Source of the DNA: Butyrivibrio sp.
GTDB lineage: Bacteria > Bacillota > Clostridia > Lachnospirales > Lachnospiraceae
Length of the DNA: 64,000 nucleotides
Assembly (NCBI GenBank): GCA_015056565.1
Contig: SVGB01000001.1
Coordinates: 62,001 to 126,000 of the forward strand
Direction of reading: 5' to 3'
Part shown: positions 35,722 through 44,282 of the stretch, piece after piece
Layout of the letters: each line of letters begins with the position of its first letter
Position numbering within the stretch: position 1 is the first letter of the stretch
Notes under the pieces: model-generated
The model's database searches: none
What the model saw: only the letters and a program-made list of their open reading frames with translations
Told to the model about the DNA's origin: nothing
Translations under genes and position numbers: made by a program

Positions 35722-36567
35722 CTATTGCAACAGACTCTCTGTTCCTATCTTCTTAAACGTGTTAAACAGCAACCTGAACCAGGAATTGCCTCCAAGAAGC
35801 AGCCTTGAGAGTATTATGGAAAGAGCAATAACCCCCAGGATAAGGCTTATCCAGAACAGTATTCCGATGATAGCATCCTGATTTCTTTTAACCCACAGCT
35901 TGAATAAAAACCATGGAGTTATCTTCTTCTTTGTAACAGCAGCTATGGTGATATCCCTGTACAGATCTGTAAATCTGTGATAACTGCCATTGGCCACCTT
36001 CTTCTCTAACAGATAAAAGCTTGTAGCCTTCTGTCCTGACTTGGGCTGTAGAAGCAGCAGGAGCGTCCTTGCACAAACATCGGTACACTCTTTTTCGCCT
36101 ATCTCGCTGTTTAGCTCGCTAAGGTCCATTTCGTACCCAAAATAGACCGAACCGTCACCAGACAGATTCAGCTTACCGTTACTAAGTAGCAAATATAAAA
36201 TTGGATATGGGAGATCTGACGTTATGCAGGCAAGAATCGTGCTGATACAAATATCTTCGCACGCAGCCAGCGTCATTGACTCCCCCTCATAGAAATCAAA
36301 TAGCGGTCTTTCGTTGTGGTAAGGGAAAACAAGAACATGCTTTTCTCCCACCGCAAAGTTATCAACCAGTATCTGCTCTCCGTTTCTGCCGGAGAACTTA
36401 AACAGTTCAAGAACTTTGCGTACCACTTCGTGTTGGTGGATCACCACTGTTGTATATAAGATCCCACCTGAAGAATTCAAATCCCTGCAGATATAGCAGT
36501 CGTTCACTTCCCCAAGACTTCTGGTGGCCACCGGCAAAAGCCGCATTTTGTCGGACTCGTAGATCAT
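35722..36567 (-). CDS. C-terminally anchored pseudokinase-like protein
   Basis: The 281-residue protein has a cytoplasmic N-terminal domain (about 1-210) of alpha/beta make-up, a membrane helix at about 235-262, and a short external tail. The N-terminal fold pattern recalls the kinase-like part of EssB/YukC from type VII secretion, which also precedes a membrane helix. Strand-loop-strand motifs and a Cys-rich helical C-lobe are seen, but I cannot find the catalytic Lys, HRD or DFG motifs. The resemblance is loose and could be wrong. It sits between the sensor protein and the eCIS-type 620-residue protein. Confidence 0.55.
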   Translation of the reverse strand: MIYESDKMRLLPVATRSLGEVNDCYICRDLNSSGGILYTTVVIHQHEVVRKVLELFKFSGRNGEQILVDNFAVGEKHVLVFPYHNERPLFDFYEGESMTLAACEDICISTILACITSDLPYPILYLLLSNGKLNLSGDGSVYFGYEMDLSELNSEIGEKECTDVCARTLLLLLQPKSGQKATSFYLLEKKVANGSYHRFTDLYRDITIAAVTKKKITPWFLFKLWVKRNQDAIIGILFWISLILGVIALSIILSRLLLGGNSWFRLLFNTFKKIGTESLLQ

Positions 36568-36580
36568 TCTTTAATCCCCT

Positions 36581-38443
36581 TTAGAGGTTGAATTCCTTCA
36601 TATCCGGTAGCTTGACCATAGGCTCACTTTCCTGTTCCTTGATGCTTCCTACATCCTCCTCCGTAGCAGTGGATTTAACGATTGCATAAGCATAAGTACA
36701 TACCATAGGCATGTCTGAACAGTAGATACGTATCTCATATACGCCCTCTTTTGCAGGAGCAGAATAAACACCATCAGTTGAAACCTCTCCTGTTCCGGGA
36801 GCTGTGAGCTCATATGTGATACTGCATGGATCCATATTGTTGAACTGAACTCCAAAGTAGTAGTTTTCTCTAGGTCTCATAACTACAGTAGGAGTCTTGG
36901 CAGTAATGGACTTGCCATAGTAATCTGCTGCCTCAAGCTCTTCTCCTGAAGGGAACTTGATAGCAACCCATCTGTAGGTAAGAACCAAAAAGTCCACATC
37001 TCTAAGAAGTCTTGCTGCAACAACAAAGCTTCCTTTATCATTAAGCACTCTTACAGCAGTCTCAGCGTCAACAAGCTGCTGAGCCTGTCTTGAAAAGAGC
37101 TCTGGATTACCATAAACAGTGCTCTTGGCACTTGCACCCAAGGTCTGATCCTGAGAAATATACTCATAGCCTATTGATACATAGACATTTCCCGATCCAA
37201 GGCCATGGGTGATCTCGCCCGAATACCTGATGTCACCCTTTCTTGCATCTCTTCCCAAAGGAATCTCAAGTACACCTGTTGCTACATTCTTAAGCTCTGA
37301 CCCTGTGTACTCTACAACTGGAGCCTTGGATGGCTCAAAGGAAGACTCGCCGTGCTTTTCCTTAATATCTACTTCCTTATTGAAAAACTCCATGTAGTCA
37401 TTTCTGATACCAGTCTGGCCAGGAAGGTCGATATACTGATTCTTTTTAACCTCTCTTATGTTCTCGATAACATAAGCGCTGTCGGTTCTCATAAGATCGA
37501 TCTCAGCAAGCTTTATGGCATCTGATGTTACAGCCTGTCTCATTTCAAGGGAGAGCTTACCTGTTTCTCTTCTAATAAGAGAAGATGGTGTATCTTCTGA
37601 GAATCTTACCTTCATGGCAAAGCTGTTCTCTGCTGAGATGGCCTTGTCATTTTCAAAAGCAGTTGCTGATCCGCTTCTTAGGATCACATTGCTCTCGATA
37701 CCTGCGTTGTTATGGACTTCCATCCATAAATCCTTGTAATAAACTCCATCTTCTGGAAGTTCAATATCATCTATTTCAATATCTATCTGTTGGGATCCGT
37801 CGGGGGCAGAAAAGCTGGGGATATCCAAAATGGCTCTGTAAGAAAGCTTTACATCCGCAGCGCTTGTCTTGCGGATTTCAACTCTTGCCTTTACATTGCG
37901 GCCTTTGCTGACAATTGTAGGCATAGTGATACTTCCTTCAAAATTGGCGCCCATAAACAGGCTCTCAGTCTGAAGGAATTCAGATTCCATTTCGAAGCCT
38001 TCGTCGAATTCATCCTTATCCACAAGGAACATCTCAAAGCCTTCACTTATACGGTTGTACTCATACTCCTGATCGGATTCCTTGTGACTTACCGCATAAA
38101 CAGAATGAATGTCTTTTTCTTTGTAGCGGACACACAGACATGCAGTATCGCTGTTTAGATCATCAAAGCCCTCGATAGCCGAAAGCTTTTTAACCAAAGA
38201 TGAATCGATTATTATCTCACGGCCGCTACCGTCAATAACAACGCCGCTCTCAACCAGGATTGAGAGGTCGTCCAGATTGACTACGCTGCATCCACACACG
38301 ATTCCAGCGCCATACATAAGGCTGTTCATGAACCGAAGCTTGTTGATGTGATAGCTCTGTTCTGCCTGGAAGTCTGCCGTTGTCAGCATCTTGCCTGGAT
38401 AGTAACGATTTCTTTCGAATGGATATACCTGATTACTTGCCAT
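36581..38443 (-). CDS. eCIS-associated protein with RNRYYPGKMLT-type N-terminus
   Basis: The 620-residue protein begins with RNRYYPGKMLTTADFQAEQSYH and KLRFMNSLMYGAGIVCG. This block is found in a protein family carried by eCIS loci of Streptomyces and others (typically ...RYFYGKLLDVYHF...GVVCGL). After that come beta-rich regions with no clear domain boundary. Residues about 520-600 look like an Ig-like fold. No signal peptide is seen, so it is probably part of the particle or a baseplate-associated factor rather than a surface protein. Position at the start of a transcript after a promoter-like gap. Confidence 0.78.
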   Translation of the reverse strand: MASNQVYPFERNRYYPGKMLTTADFQAEQSYHINKLRFMNSLMYGAGIVCGCSVVNLDDLSILVESGVVIDGSGREIIIDSSLVKKLSAIEGFDDLNSDTACLCVRYKEKDIHSVYAVSHKESDQEYEYNRISEGFEMFLVDKDEFDEGFEMESEFLQTESLFMGANFEGSITMPTIVSKGRNVKARVEIRKTSAADVKLSYRAILDIPSFSAPDGSQQIDIEIDDIELPEDGVYYKDLWMEVHNNAGIESNVILRSGSATAFENDKAISAENSFAMKVRFSEDTPSSLIRRETGKLSLEMRQAVTSDAIKLAEIDLMRTDSAYVIENIREVKKNQYIDLPGQTGIRNDYMEFFNKEVDIKEKHGESSFEPSKAPVVEYTGSELKNVATGVLEIPLGRDARKGDIRYSGEITHGLGSGNVYVSIGYEYISQDQTLGASAKSTVYGNPELFSRQAQQLVDAETAVRVLNDKGSFVVAARLLRDVDFLVLTYRWVAIKFPSGEELEAADYYGKSITAKTPTVVMRPRENYYFGVQFNNMDPCSITYELTAPGTGEVSTDGVYSAPAKEGVYEIRIYCSDMPMVCTYAYAIVKSTATEEDVGSIKEQESEPMVKLPDMKEFNL

Positions 38444-38617
38444 TTTAAAAGATTCCCCCTCTGAATCATAAAGTCAAAAACACAAGATATAGTGGTCCTT
38501 ATACTATGATAACACACTAACGAATTAATGATGCACCTGTTGCTATAATATGTGAAATAAATTTTTTATAAATTATAATGTCGTCAGCATGTTCTACCTC
38601 CCAAAATCAGTTCTTTT
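38444..38617 (-). promoter_or_regulatory. AT-rich intergenic region, probable promoter
   Basis: This 174-base gap is the largest inside the CIS locus and separates the payload candidate from the 620-residue gene. It is AT-rich with possible -10 boxes such as TATCAT preceded by TG (about 38505) and TATAAG nearby. No clear -35 is seen. It contains a five-codon ORF (38573-38590) behind a GGGAGG site. Promoter use is inferred. Confidence 0.35.
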
Positions 38618-41140
38618 TTATTCAATATCTGACATCATCATCAGGGAAGTAAGTTTTTCTTTGTTCAGCTTGGTTGCTACTGAATTAAAGAATTCTCTAA
38701 GGTGTTTTAATGCGTCAGCAGGTTCTTTGGACTCAATGATATTATTATAAAGACCACTTGCATCATCTGTAAGCTCTGTCATCCTGCCAGCTGACACCAT
38801 AAAGTTTATAAGTGCAGCCACGCTGGTTATAGGGCGGCCTGCCATCCTGCCTTCTATTCCTACTGCCTTTGAAAAGATTTCAATAAACGTTTCTGCAGTC
38901 TCTGAAGAAACATCGGATACTAAAGAAGCAATTTCCTTGGCTTTTTGAGTAGTCAACCTCGTTAATGGCTTCTTCTCTTCAGGAGCCTTCTGCTCCTTTT
39001 TCCTTGGCTTTACTGGCGCATAGTCCTCAAACTTTGGAAATTCAATTTCACTCTTTTGTACGAAGGATTCAAATTCTTCTGAAGAATCCAGGATTTTCAC
39101 TGTAAGCTGAGATAACCTGTACTCTCCAAGAGCTGTGTTAAGAGACTGTACCAGCTTTTCATTCTCCTTTCCATCGCAGGCATCTATAACGCTCCTTGCA
39201 ATTTCTTCCTGCTTGATCTGTATCCTGAAGAGAATGTCTTCTGCAAGCTTGTTTTCGATACCAGTCTCCTCCGGAATATTCATATATCTGTCCTTAAAAA
39301 CGCTGCTTTCCCTGATCTTAGCCACAAGTTCTTCCTGGTTGGCATTGCCACTTGCAATACCATTGTTTATAAACAGATCCCTTACATTGTCAACTGTGAA
39401 TGGCTTATTCAGGATCAGGAAGCTTGCCCTGATGTTATTTTCCTTTATAAACAGCTTTGAGATCGCACCTTCTTCAGTAACAGCACCAATCGAAAGATTT
39501 ATATCTCTTCGTCTGTTCCTTAGAACATTATCAAGAGCATCCCCTTCAAGCCCTTCTGTTGGGTATTTTTTGTTGATGCTATCTACTTCAGTTAATATTC
39601 TTCCTATCAGCTGCCTGAATCCGTCTTCAGCCTCCTGCATGGTGGCAAAATCTGAATCTATGAGCATATTAAGCATCTCAATTCTTGGCAGGAACTTGCT
39701 GTAGGTGGTAAAGAGTTCTTCTCTCCTGGAAAGGAACTGATTCTTTTCCTGCAGTAAAGCTTCAGACAGAGCCTCATCCTGATCCTCTCTCTGCTCCCTG
39801 GCCTGCTGCCTCTCATTGATCCCCCTGATGTAATTGGCGAAATCATAAGGAGTCTCAACCCTCTCCTGCCTGTGTCTGAAGGTCATCATCTTTCTTGTGG
39901 TATCCTCAGGCTTTATATCAAGACCGGCAGCCTGGGCAACCTGGGCAGCAAAGCTTGTGCAATTGTATCTAAGGAAAGAGTATGACTTCATGGAGCCTAC
40001 AACCCCACGTACTTTTGCAGCTGCTCTTAAATAGTTAGGATAGGAAATATTCTGTCTTGCCTTTACTACGCCCACTTCTGAATCCGGTGCCGGATTAGAC
40101 ACGCCTCCACGGGACGCTCCGGATATTCCTCCATTTGCAATGGCTCCAAACATGAAACTGTATCTGGATAGATCTTTACCATTTTTTGTTGCAACGAGCT
40201 TGACTATGGAGTGTCCCTGACTATCTGATTTGAGTGCTGCAGAGGTCTGAATTTTAAAGCTCATAAGCTTATTATCAAGCCTTGGATTGTATTTTTGCTT
40301 CATCAGCCTGGCTTGCTGCTCTCCCTCCCGTCTTATCCGCTTGTACTCAGGAAGGGATTCTATAAAACTACTCTCAAGATCAGTCATATCCGGTACTTTG
40401 ATAAGTAACATCTTTCTGAAAAAGTTTTTTACCCTGGCAGATACACCCTTAGTATGTTCAGCCCTATACTGCTCCCATTCAAGACTGTATTTTGGAGGAG
40501 CTTCATAAACTTTAAGTTCTATCTGGAAATCATCAGGAATATCCTCTACATAACCAGGTTCCGGAATAAACGGTCTTCCGCCGTTGTATGCCTCCGCAAG
40601 CTCATCAATATCACCATAATCTTCCTTGTTCCCGTTGACAACCTGAGGAAGAGCAAGCTCAGAGTTTTCATCCATGAGATGTTCCTCATAGTCATTCTCT
40701 GAAATATTTTTGATCTCATCTCCAACTCTGGCGACAAAGTCATTCTCCACATTAACAGCTTCCTGATCTGCCTCTTCATAGTCAGTTTCGTCATCTACTC
40801 CCAATTCCTGTACAAGTTTTGGCCTTATTATCTTAAGTCCAAGGGGGTCAAAATATGAGCCAACCGGAACTTTTCCATTACTGTCCATAGCACTTATGCT
40901 GTCCTGCTTCTGTGGAGTTTGTGGAATAAAACGCCCCATATTGCTCTTTGTCTTTTTGAAGAGCCACCGAAAGAGACTAAACTCCTTTGCCTGGTTTTTT
41001 CCTTCAAGCTCATAGTTTGTAACATCCCCTGCTTCATATCTCCTATATCTGTAGATCTCAGCAAGGCCTTGAATTTTAAGTTTATTAAGCTCCGCACTTT
41101 TTGCCATCTCTGAATTTGAATGATCTAATTTTGGAGGCAT
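38618..41140 (-). CDS. Candidate CIS payload with cysteine-hydrolase-like domain
   Basis: The 840-residue protein is charged and helical at both ends. A central domain (about 295-410) resembles permuted papain-like/NlpC-type hydrolases, with GHSIVKL (His near 309) and RYNCTSFAAQVAQAAGL (Cys near 394). The order His before Cys and the NC-x-x-FA motif fit this fold. Such domains cut peptides, amides or thioesters and occur in injected effectors. Other regions, including an acidic insert at 110-200 and a long coiled coil, have no recognisable fold. There is no signal peptide. Between the ATPase and the structural genes, a payload role is reasonable but unproven; the target is unknown. Confidence 0.65.
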   Translation of the reverse strand: MPPKLDHSNSEMAKSAELNKLKIQGLAEIYRYRRYEAGDVTNYELEGKNQAKEFSLFRWLFKKTKSNMGRFIPQTPQKQDSISAMDSNGKVPVGSYFDPLGLKIIRPKLVQELGVDDETDYEEADQEAVNVENDFVARVGDEIKNISENDYEEHLMDENSELALPQVVNGNKEDYGDIDELAEAYNGGRPFIPEPGYVEDIPDDFQIELKVYEAPPKYSLEWEQYRAEHTKGVSARVKNFFRKMLLIKVPDMTDLESSFIESLPEYKRIRREGEQQARLMKQKYNPRLDNKLMSFKIQTSAALKSDSQGHSIVKLVATKNGKDLSRYSFMFGAIANGGISGASRGGVSNPAPDSEVGVVKARQNISYPNYLRAAAKVRGVVGSMKSYSFLRYNCTSFAAQVAQAAGLDIKPEDTTRKMMTFRHRQERVETPYDFANYIRGINERQQAREQREDQDEALSEALLQEKNQFLSRREELFTTYSKFLPRIEMLNMLIDSDFATMQEAEDGFRQLIGRILTEVDSINKKYPTEGLEGDALDNVLRNRRRDINLSIGAVTEEGAISKLFIKENNIRASFLILNKPFTVDNVRDLFINNGIASGNANQEELVAKIRESSVFKDRYMNIPEETGIENKLAEDILFRIQIKQEEIARSVIDACDGKENEKLVQSLNTALGEYRLSQLTVKILDSSEEFESFVQKSEIEFPKFEDYAPVKPRKKEQKAPEEKKPLTRLTTQKAKEIASLVSDVSSETAETFIEIFSKAVGIEGRMAGRPITSVAALINFMVSAGRMTELTDDASGLYNNIIESKEPADALKHLREFFNSVATKLNKEKLTSLMMMSDIE

Positions 41141-41181
41141 ATTTTATCCCCTTTTCCTTTTACAAATAATATCAGTAAAAC

Positions 41182-43290
41182 TTAATAGTAGCTGCCAAAG
41201 TCAGCGCCCTGGAACACCTTGCCGGACTTTTCCTGCTGGTATCTGATGGCCTCGGAGATATGTCTGTTACCAAGGTCTGCACCTTCTCTGGCTGCTATAA
41301 ATGCTGCGCTATAGAGTACTTCTTTTATCTCACTTCCGCTAAGATCAAAGGTATCCGCAAAGTACTTAAGATTAAGGTCTTTGTCCCTTGGAGTCTTATC
41401 CGGAAGTATCTTTTCAAAGAGTTCCAGTCTTCTTGCCGCATCCGGTCTTTCAAGATGGACAGCGTAGGTTATTCGCCTTACAAAGGCCTTGTCGAAATCT
41501 CCGAACCTGTTAGTTGCAAGAAAAGAGATCCCGTCATGCTGCTCAATCTTTTGAAGAAGATATGCAACTTCTGTGTTTGCGTGCTTGTCGTTGGATGAGG
41601 AAACCTCTGTCCTTTTTGAGAAAAGAGAATCCGCCTCATCGAAAAATAAGATCACATTTCCATCTGCTGCCGCATCAAAGATCCTTCCTATGTTTTTTTC
41701 GGTTTCTCCGATGTACTTGTCCACAAGTTGGGATAAGTCGACTCTGTAAAGGGGCATTCCTATTTCTTTTGCCATAACCTGCGCAGCCATGGTCTTTCCG
41801 GTTCCGGGAGGGCCATACATAATCATGCTTACGCCCCTTCCGTAGGGAACCTTTTGTCTAAAACCCCACTCTTCATCCACAAGATTTCTGTTCTTTACAC
41901 GGCTCACCAAAGTGTCCATGATCTTTCTCTGCTTCTCATCAACGATCAGATCATCCCTGGTAAAGGTAAGGGGCATACGGTGGCAAAGGCTGTCGAGAGT
42001 TGAAGTAGTATTTGCAAGGACGGCGTCTGTTATATCCTGAGCAGAGATGCTCTTTTTCCCCTGTGATGAAGCTTCACTAAAGGAAAGCCTTGCACATTTT
42101 GTTATAACGTCAGGTCTTAGCCTGTATCTGCCTGCAAGGTCCTTTGGGTCCACATCTTTAGATGTCTTAAGCTGTGACAGTTCCTTCTTCCAAAGATCAC
42201 ACTGCTCAAGTCCCGAAGGTACCGAAAGGGTTATCTTATAGACCTGACATTCACCCACTGGAAGCCTTAAAACGGCGCTTTCATCAGTTACAACAAATAC
42301 TCTGTCAAGCTGTCCAAGTATTCTTTTAAGTAGTAGCTTAATTGATGTTTCATCTTCCTGCCCTCCTGTTACGATAACCAGCTCCTCATTAAGGAGTCTT
42401 GCTCTTACAAGATAGTCGTCAACTACCTGTCTGTACTTATCGCTATCCAAGGCCTGCAAAAGTGTAAGGTCCATGCTAAGGATACTTTTTTCTTTTCCAA
42501 TTCCATGTCTGATAAATTCAAGGTATCCGCAGTCTCTTTTCCCTGCGATCTGTATCACTGTGTCAAGAGGAATACTGCCTCTCTTTGCATCCTTTTCTGC
42601 CTCCAGATCAAGAGTCTTTATGAAATTTGAAAGGACCTCAGTCTGCTCTTTGTATACAATAGCCCTTGAAGTATCTTCTCCATCGTATTCGTCTCCCAGC
42701 ATGGAGAGCTCGTGGGGGAGAACGTAATCTCCTTTAAGAAGAGCTGAAAGCTGCCTGTTTGCCTCAAAGGTGTCAGAAAGGCTACCATTTCCTTTGGCAC
42801 TTCTGGTGATTGTAAGAAGTGGGCAGTATTCCAGTGCATTTCTGATCCTTCCCATATCAATGACATTCTCATCATCTGCTATGACGCTGTAAATATCCTG
42901 GGCAAATGCAAATGTCGGAGCTTTTAAAGGGGGATCGTCTGACAGTGCACCGTATCCAAGAGCGTAGTGTCCGTCCATCTCCTGGGCTACAGCCATAAGG
43001 AGGCAGAAAAAGCTAAAGTCGTAAAGGCCGTATTCTGCTGCCACATTTACAATACTAATCCCGTACTCTCCGGTGGTCTTCCTTCCATCAGAAGCCACAA
43101 CTCTGCTTCCAAGGATTCCTGCGGCCTTCTGAAGAGGTCCTTTTAGCTTACTGTCTTCTACTCCGTTCCTTCTCTCTGCTGCAGCCTGAAGGAACATATC
43201 ATACCAGCGAAGGTACGCTGTAGTTGATTCAAGACCGCTTGTAAACGGAATATCTCTTTCTTTCTCGTCAAAATAGTCAAGGTAGTTCAT
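41182..43290 (-). CDS. AAA+ ATPase of the contractile injection system (second of two)
   Basis: The 702-residue protein has a C-terminal AAA+ domain of the same type as the gene at 2479-4917. Walker A GPPGTGKT is near residue 495, Walker B VILFFDEADSLFSKR near 550, and KAFVRRI with an arginine pair follows. Residues about 250-400 look like a degenerate first AAA domain without a Walker A. The N-terminal part is helical. Afp15-type ATPases usually occur once per eCIS. This one opens the cluster, and the other closes it. The start follows GTGGGG, 22 bases after a terminator-like hairpin. Confidence 0.9.
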   Translation of the reverse strand: MNYLDYFDEKERDIPFTSGLESTTAYLRWYDMFLQAAAERRNGVEDSKLKGPLQKAAGILGSRVVASDGRKTTGEYGISIVNVAAEYGLYDFSFFCLLMAVAQEMDGHYALGYGALSDDPPLKAPTFAFAQDIYSVIADDENVIDMGRIRNALEYCPLLTITRSAKGNGSLSDTFEANRQLSALLKGDYVLPHELSMLGDEYDGEDTSRAIVYKEQTEVLSNFIKTLDLEAEKDAKRGSIPLDTVIQIAGKRDCGYLEFIRHGIGKEKSILSMDLTLLQALDSDKYRQVVDDYLVRARLLNEELVIVTGGQEDETSIKLLLKRILGQLDRVFVVTDESAVLRLPVGECQVYKITLSVPSGLEQCDLWKKELSQLKTSKDVDPKDLAGRYRLRPDVITKCARLSFSEASSQGKKSISAQDITDAVLANTTSTLDSLCHRMPLTFTRDDLIVDEKQRKIMDTLVSRVKNRNLVDEEWGFRQKVPYGRGVSMIMYGPPGTGKTMAAQVMAKEIGMPLYRVDLSQLVDKYIGETEKNIGRIFDAAADGNVILFFDEADSLFSKRTEVSSSNDKHANTEVAYLLQKIEQHDGISFLATNRFGDFDKAFVRRITYAVHLERPDAARRLELFEKILPDKTPRDKDLNLKYFADTFDLSGSEIKEVLYSAAFIAAREGADLGNRHISEAIRYQQEKSGKVFQGADFGSYY

Positions 43291-43312
43291 TTAATTTATC
43301 CCCACTCATGTA

Positions 43313-43371
43313 TAAAAAAAGCCGCCTTAAACTGTCTGTCTCACATTTCTGAGCCAGTTATTTAAGGCGGT
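43313..43371 (-). terminator. Rho-independent terminator before the CIS locus
   Basis: The minus-strand transcript reads CCGCCTTAAA...TTTAAGGCGG followed by CTTTTTTT. The stem pairs 43361-43370 with 43321-43330. It closes the HAD/110-residue unit. It ends only 22 bases before the ATG of the AAA ATPase gene, leaving no room for a separate promoter downstream. So transcription of the CIS either reads through it or starts within the upstream gene. Confidence 0.85.
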
Positions 43372-43376
43372 CATTA

Positions 43377-43709
43377 TCAACTTGTAAACAGTTCGTCAAG
43401 CCCCAGGGCGAACCTTATTTCTTTTTCCATCTCCTCATTACTTAGGTTGAATTCAAATGCATGGATGTCATCAAAGAGTCCGTACTCTGCATACTTTTTA
43501 GTGTCCGTACAACTGACCACCACATAAGGGTCGTCAATTCCTTCAAATACAGCTTCTCCAATGCGATAATAGTTATCACCTAGGATGTAGACATGTCTGT
43601 TTTCTTTTTCGCCCTGTCCTCTGGGTTTTATGTCCGTTGGAGCTGCTCCACTCTTCACCAGAAGATACTCAGCGTAAGCTATTCTCTCTCTCTTATCTTG
43701 TTCTGTCAT
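43377..43709 (-). CDS. Hypothetical protein (110 aa)
   Basis: A small soluble protein, Glu/Tyr/Asp-rich, of mixed alpha/beta pattern with DDPYVVVSCTD and HAFEFNLSNEEMEKE segments. No membrane helix, signal peptide or known motif is visible. It is the second gene of a two-gene unit with the HAD-like protein (6-base gap) and is followed by a strong terminator. Family unknown; a role in regulating the HAD partner is only a guess. Confidence 0.55.
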   Translation of the reverse strand: MTEQDKRERIAYAEYLLVKSGAAPTDIKPRGQGEKENRHVYILGDNYYRIGEAVFEGIDDPYVVVSCTDTKKYAEYGLFDDIHAFEFNLSNEEMEKEIRFALGLDELFTS

Positions 43710-43715
43710 AAAGGT

Positions 43716-44192
43716 CTATTTCCCCTCTTCCAGCTTTCTGATGCGTTCTGCCTCATCAATGATCTTTGTTGTCCAATCAGGATCCGGTTCACAGATTTGA
43801 AGAACCTTATACCCGTAGGTCCTTGCGTTCTGCACAATAACGTCCTCGTCATCTATATGAAGCGATATCCTGTAAAACTGCGGCATCTTCTGAGGCAGGA
43901 GCTGTTCTCTGTTACCCTGGACCTCAGCTTTGTGCCTGTATCCATTTACTATCTGATCAAAGTGAATTCCGTACTGCCGAAACAGTCCCTTAATGTACAC
44001 GTCACTCCTGAAAGAAGAAGTGTAAACCCACACTTCAAAGCCTCTTTTTTGAAGTTCATTTATCAGATATACAGTCCCTTTTCTAAGTCTCTCGGTAAAC
44101 ATCTTATTGAGTGGGAACTTTAGTTCCGGCTCAACTTCAAAGGTGTCCGGCGAGACAAAGAGTACTTCATCCAGATCAAAAGAAATCTTCAT
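43716..44192 (-). CDS. HAD-superfamily phosphatase-like protein
   Basis: The 158-residue protein has HAD motif I SFDLDEVLF (DxDxV, residues 4-12), motif II VYTSSF (about 55) and a third HIDDEDVI segment near the C-terminal part that could be motif IV. There is no large cap domain, which fits the small C0 class; Lys of motif III is not certain. It likely hydrolyses a phosphate from a small metabolite or protein. A TTGAGT-N17-TATAAT promoter sits 36 bases upstream. Substrate unknown. Confidence 0.78.
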   Translation of the reverse strand: MKISFDLDEVLFVSPDTFEVEPELKFPLNKMFTERLRKGTVYLINELQKRGFEVWVYTSSFRSDVYIKGLFRQYGIHFDQIVNGYRHKAEVQGNREQLLPQKMPQFYRISLHIDDEDVIVQNARTYGYKVLQICEPDPDWTTKIIDEAERIRKLEEGK

Positions 44193-44227
44193 GAAATCAC
44201 GCTCCCAGCTTTTTTCACTATAAAATA

Positions 44228-44256
44228 ATTATATCTTTTTTTAGTGCATGACTCAA
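44228..44256 (-). promoter_or_regulatory. Promoter TTGAGT-N17-TATAAT
   Basis: On the minus strand TTGAGT (44256-44251) and TATAAT (44233-44228) are separated by exactly 17 bases, a good SigA-type promoter. It is placed for the HAD gene starting at 44192, with a leader of about 29 nt. Confidence 0.75.
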
Positions 44257-44258
44257 TG

Positions 44259-44282
44259 AAATAAAGGCTAAATCAGCCTTTA
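44259..44282 (-). terminator. Probable terminator of the SpoIIE-type gene
   Basis: AAAGGCT-GATTT-AGCCTTT followed by ATTTC forms a short stem overlapping the phosphatase stop codon. The T-run is weak, so efficiency may be low. The -35 of the next promoter begins 3 bases further on. Confidence 0.5.

Noticed and set aside
2479..43290. Prophage or R-type pyocin/diffocin
   Set aside because: Capsid, portal, terminase, integrase, holin and endolysin genes are all absent; cap, PAAR-like, DUF6760-like and AAA genes indicate an eCIS lineage.
2479..43290. Classical type VI secretion system
   Set aside because: No TssJ/L/M, TssK or ClpV-like gene is seen; the sheath is a single phage-type protein rather than a TssB/C pair.
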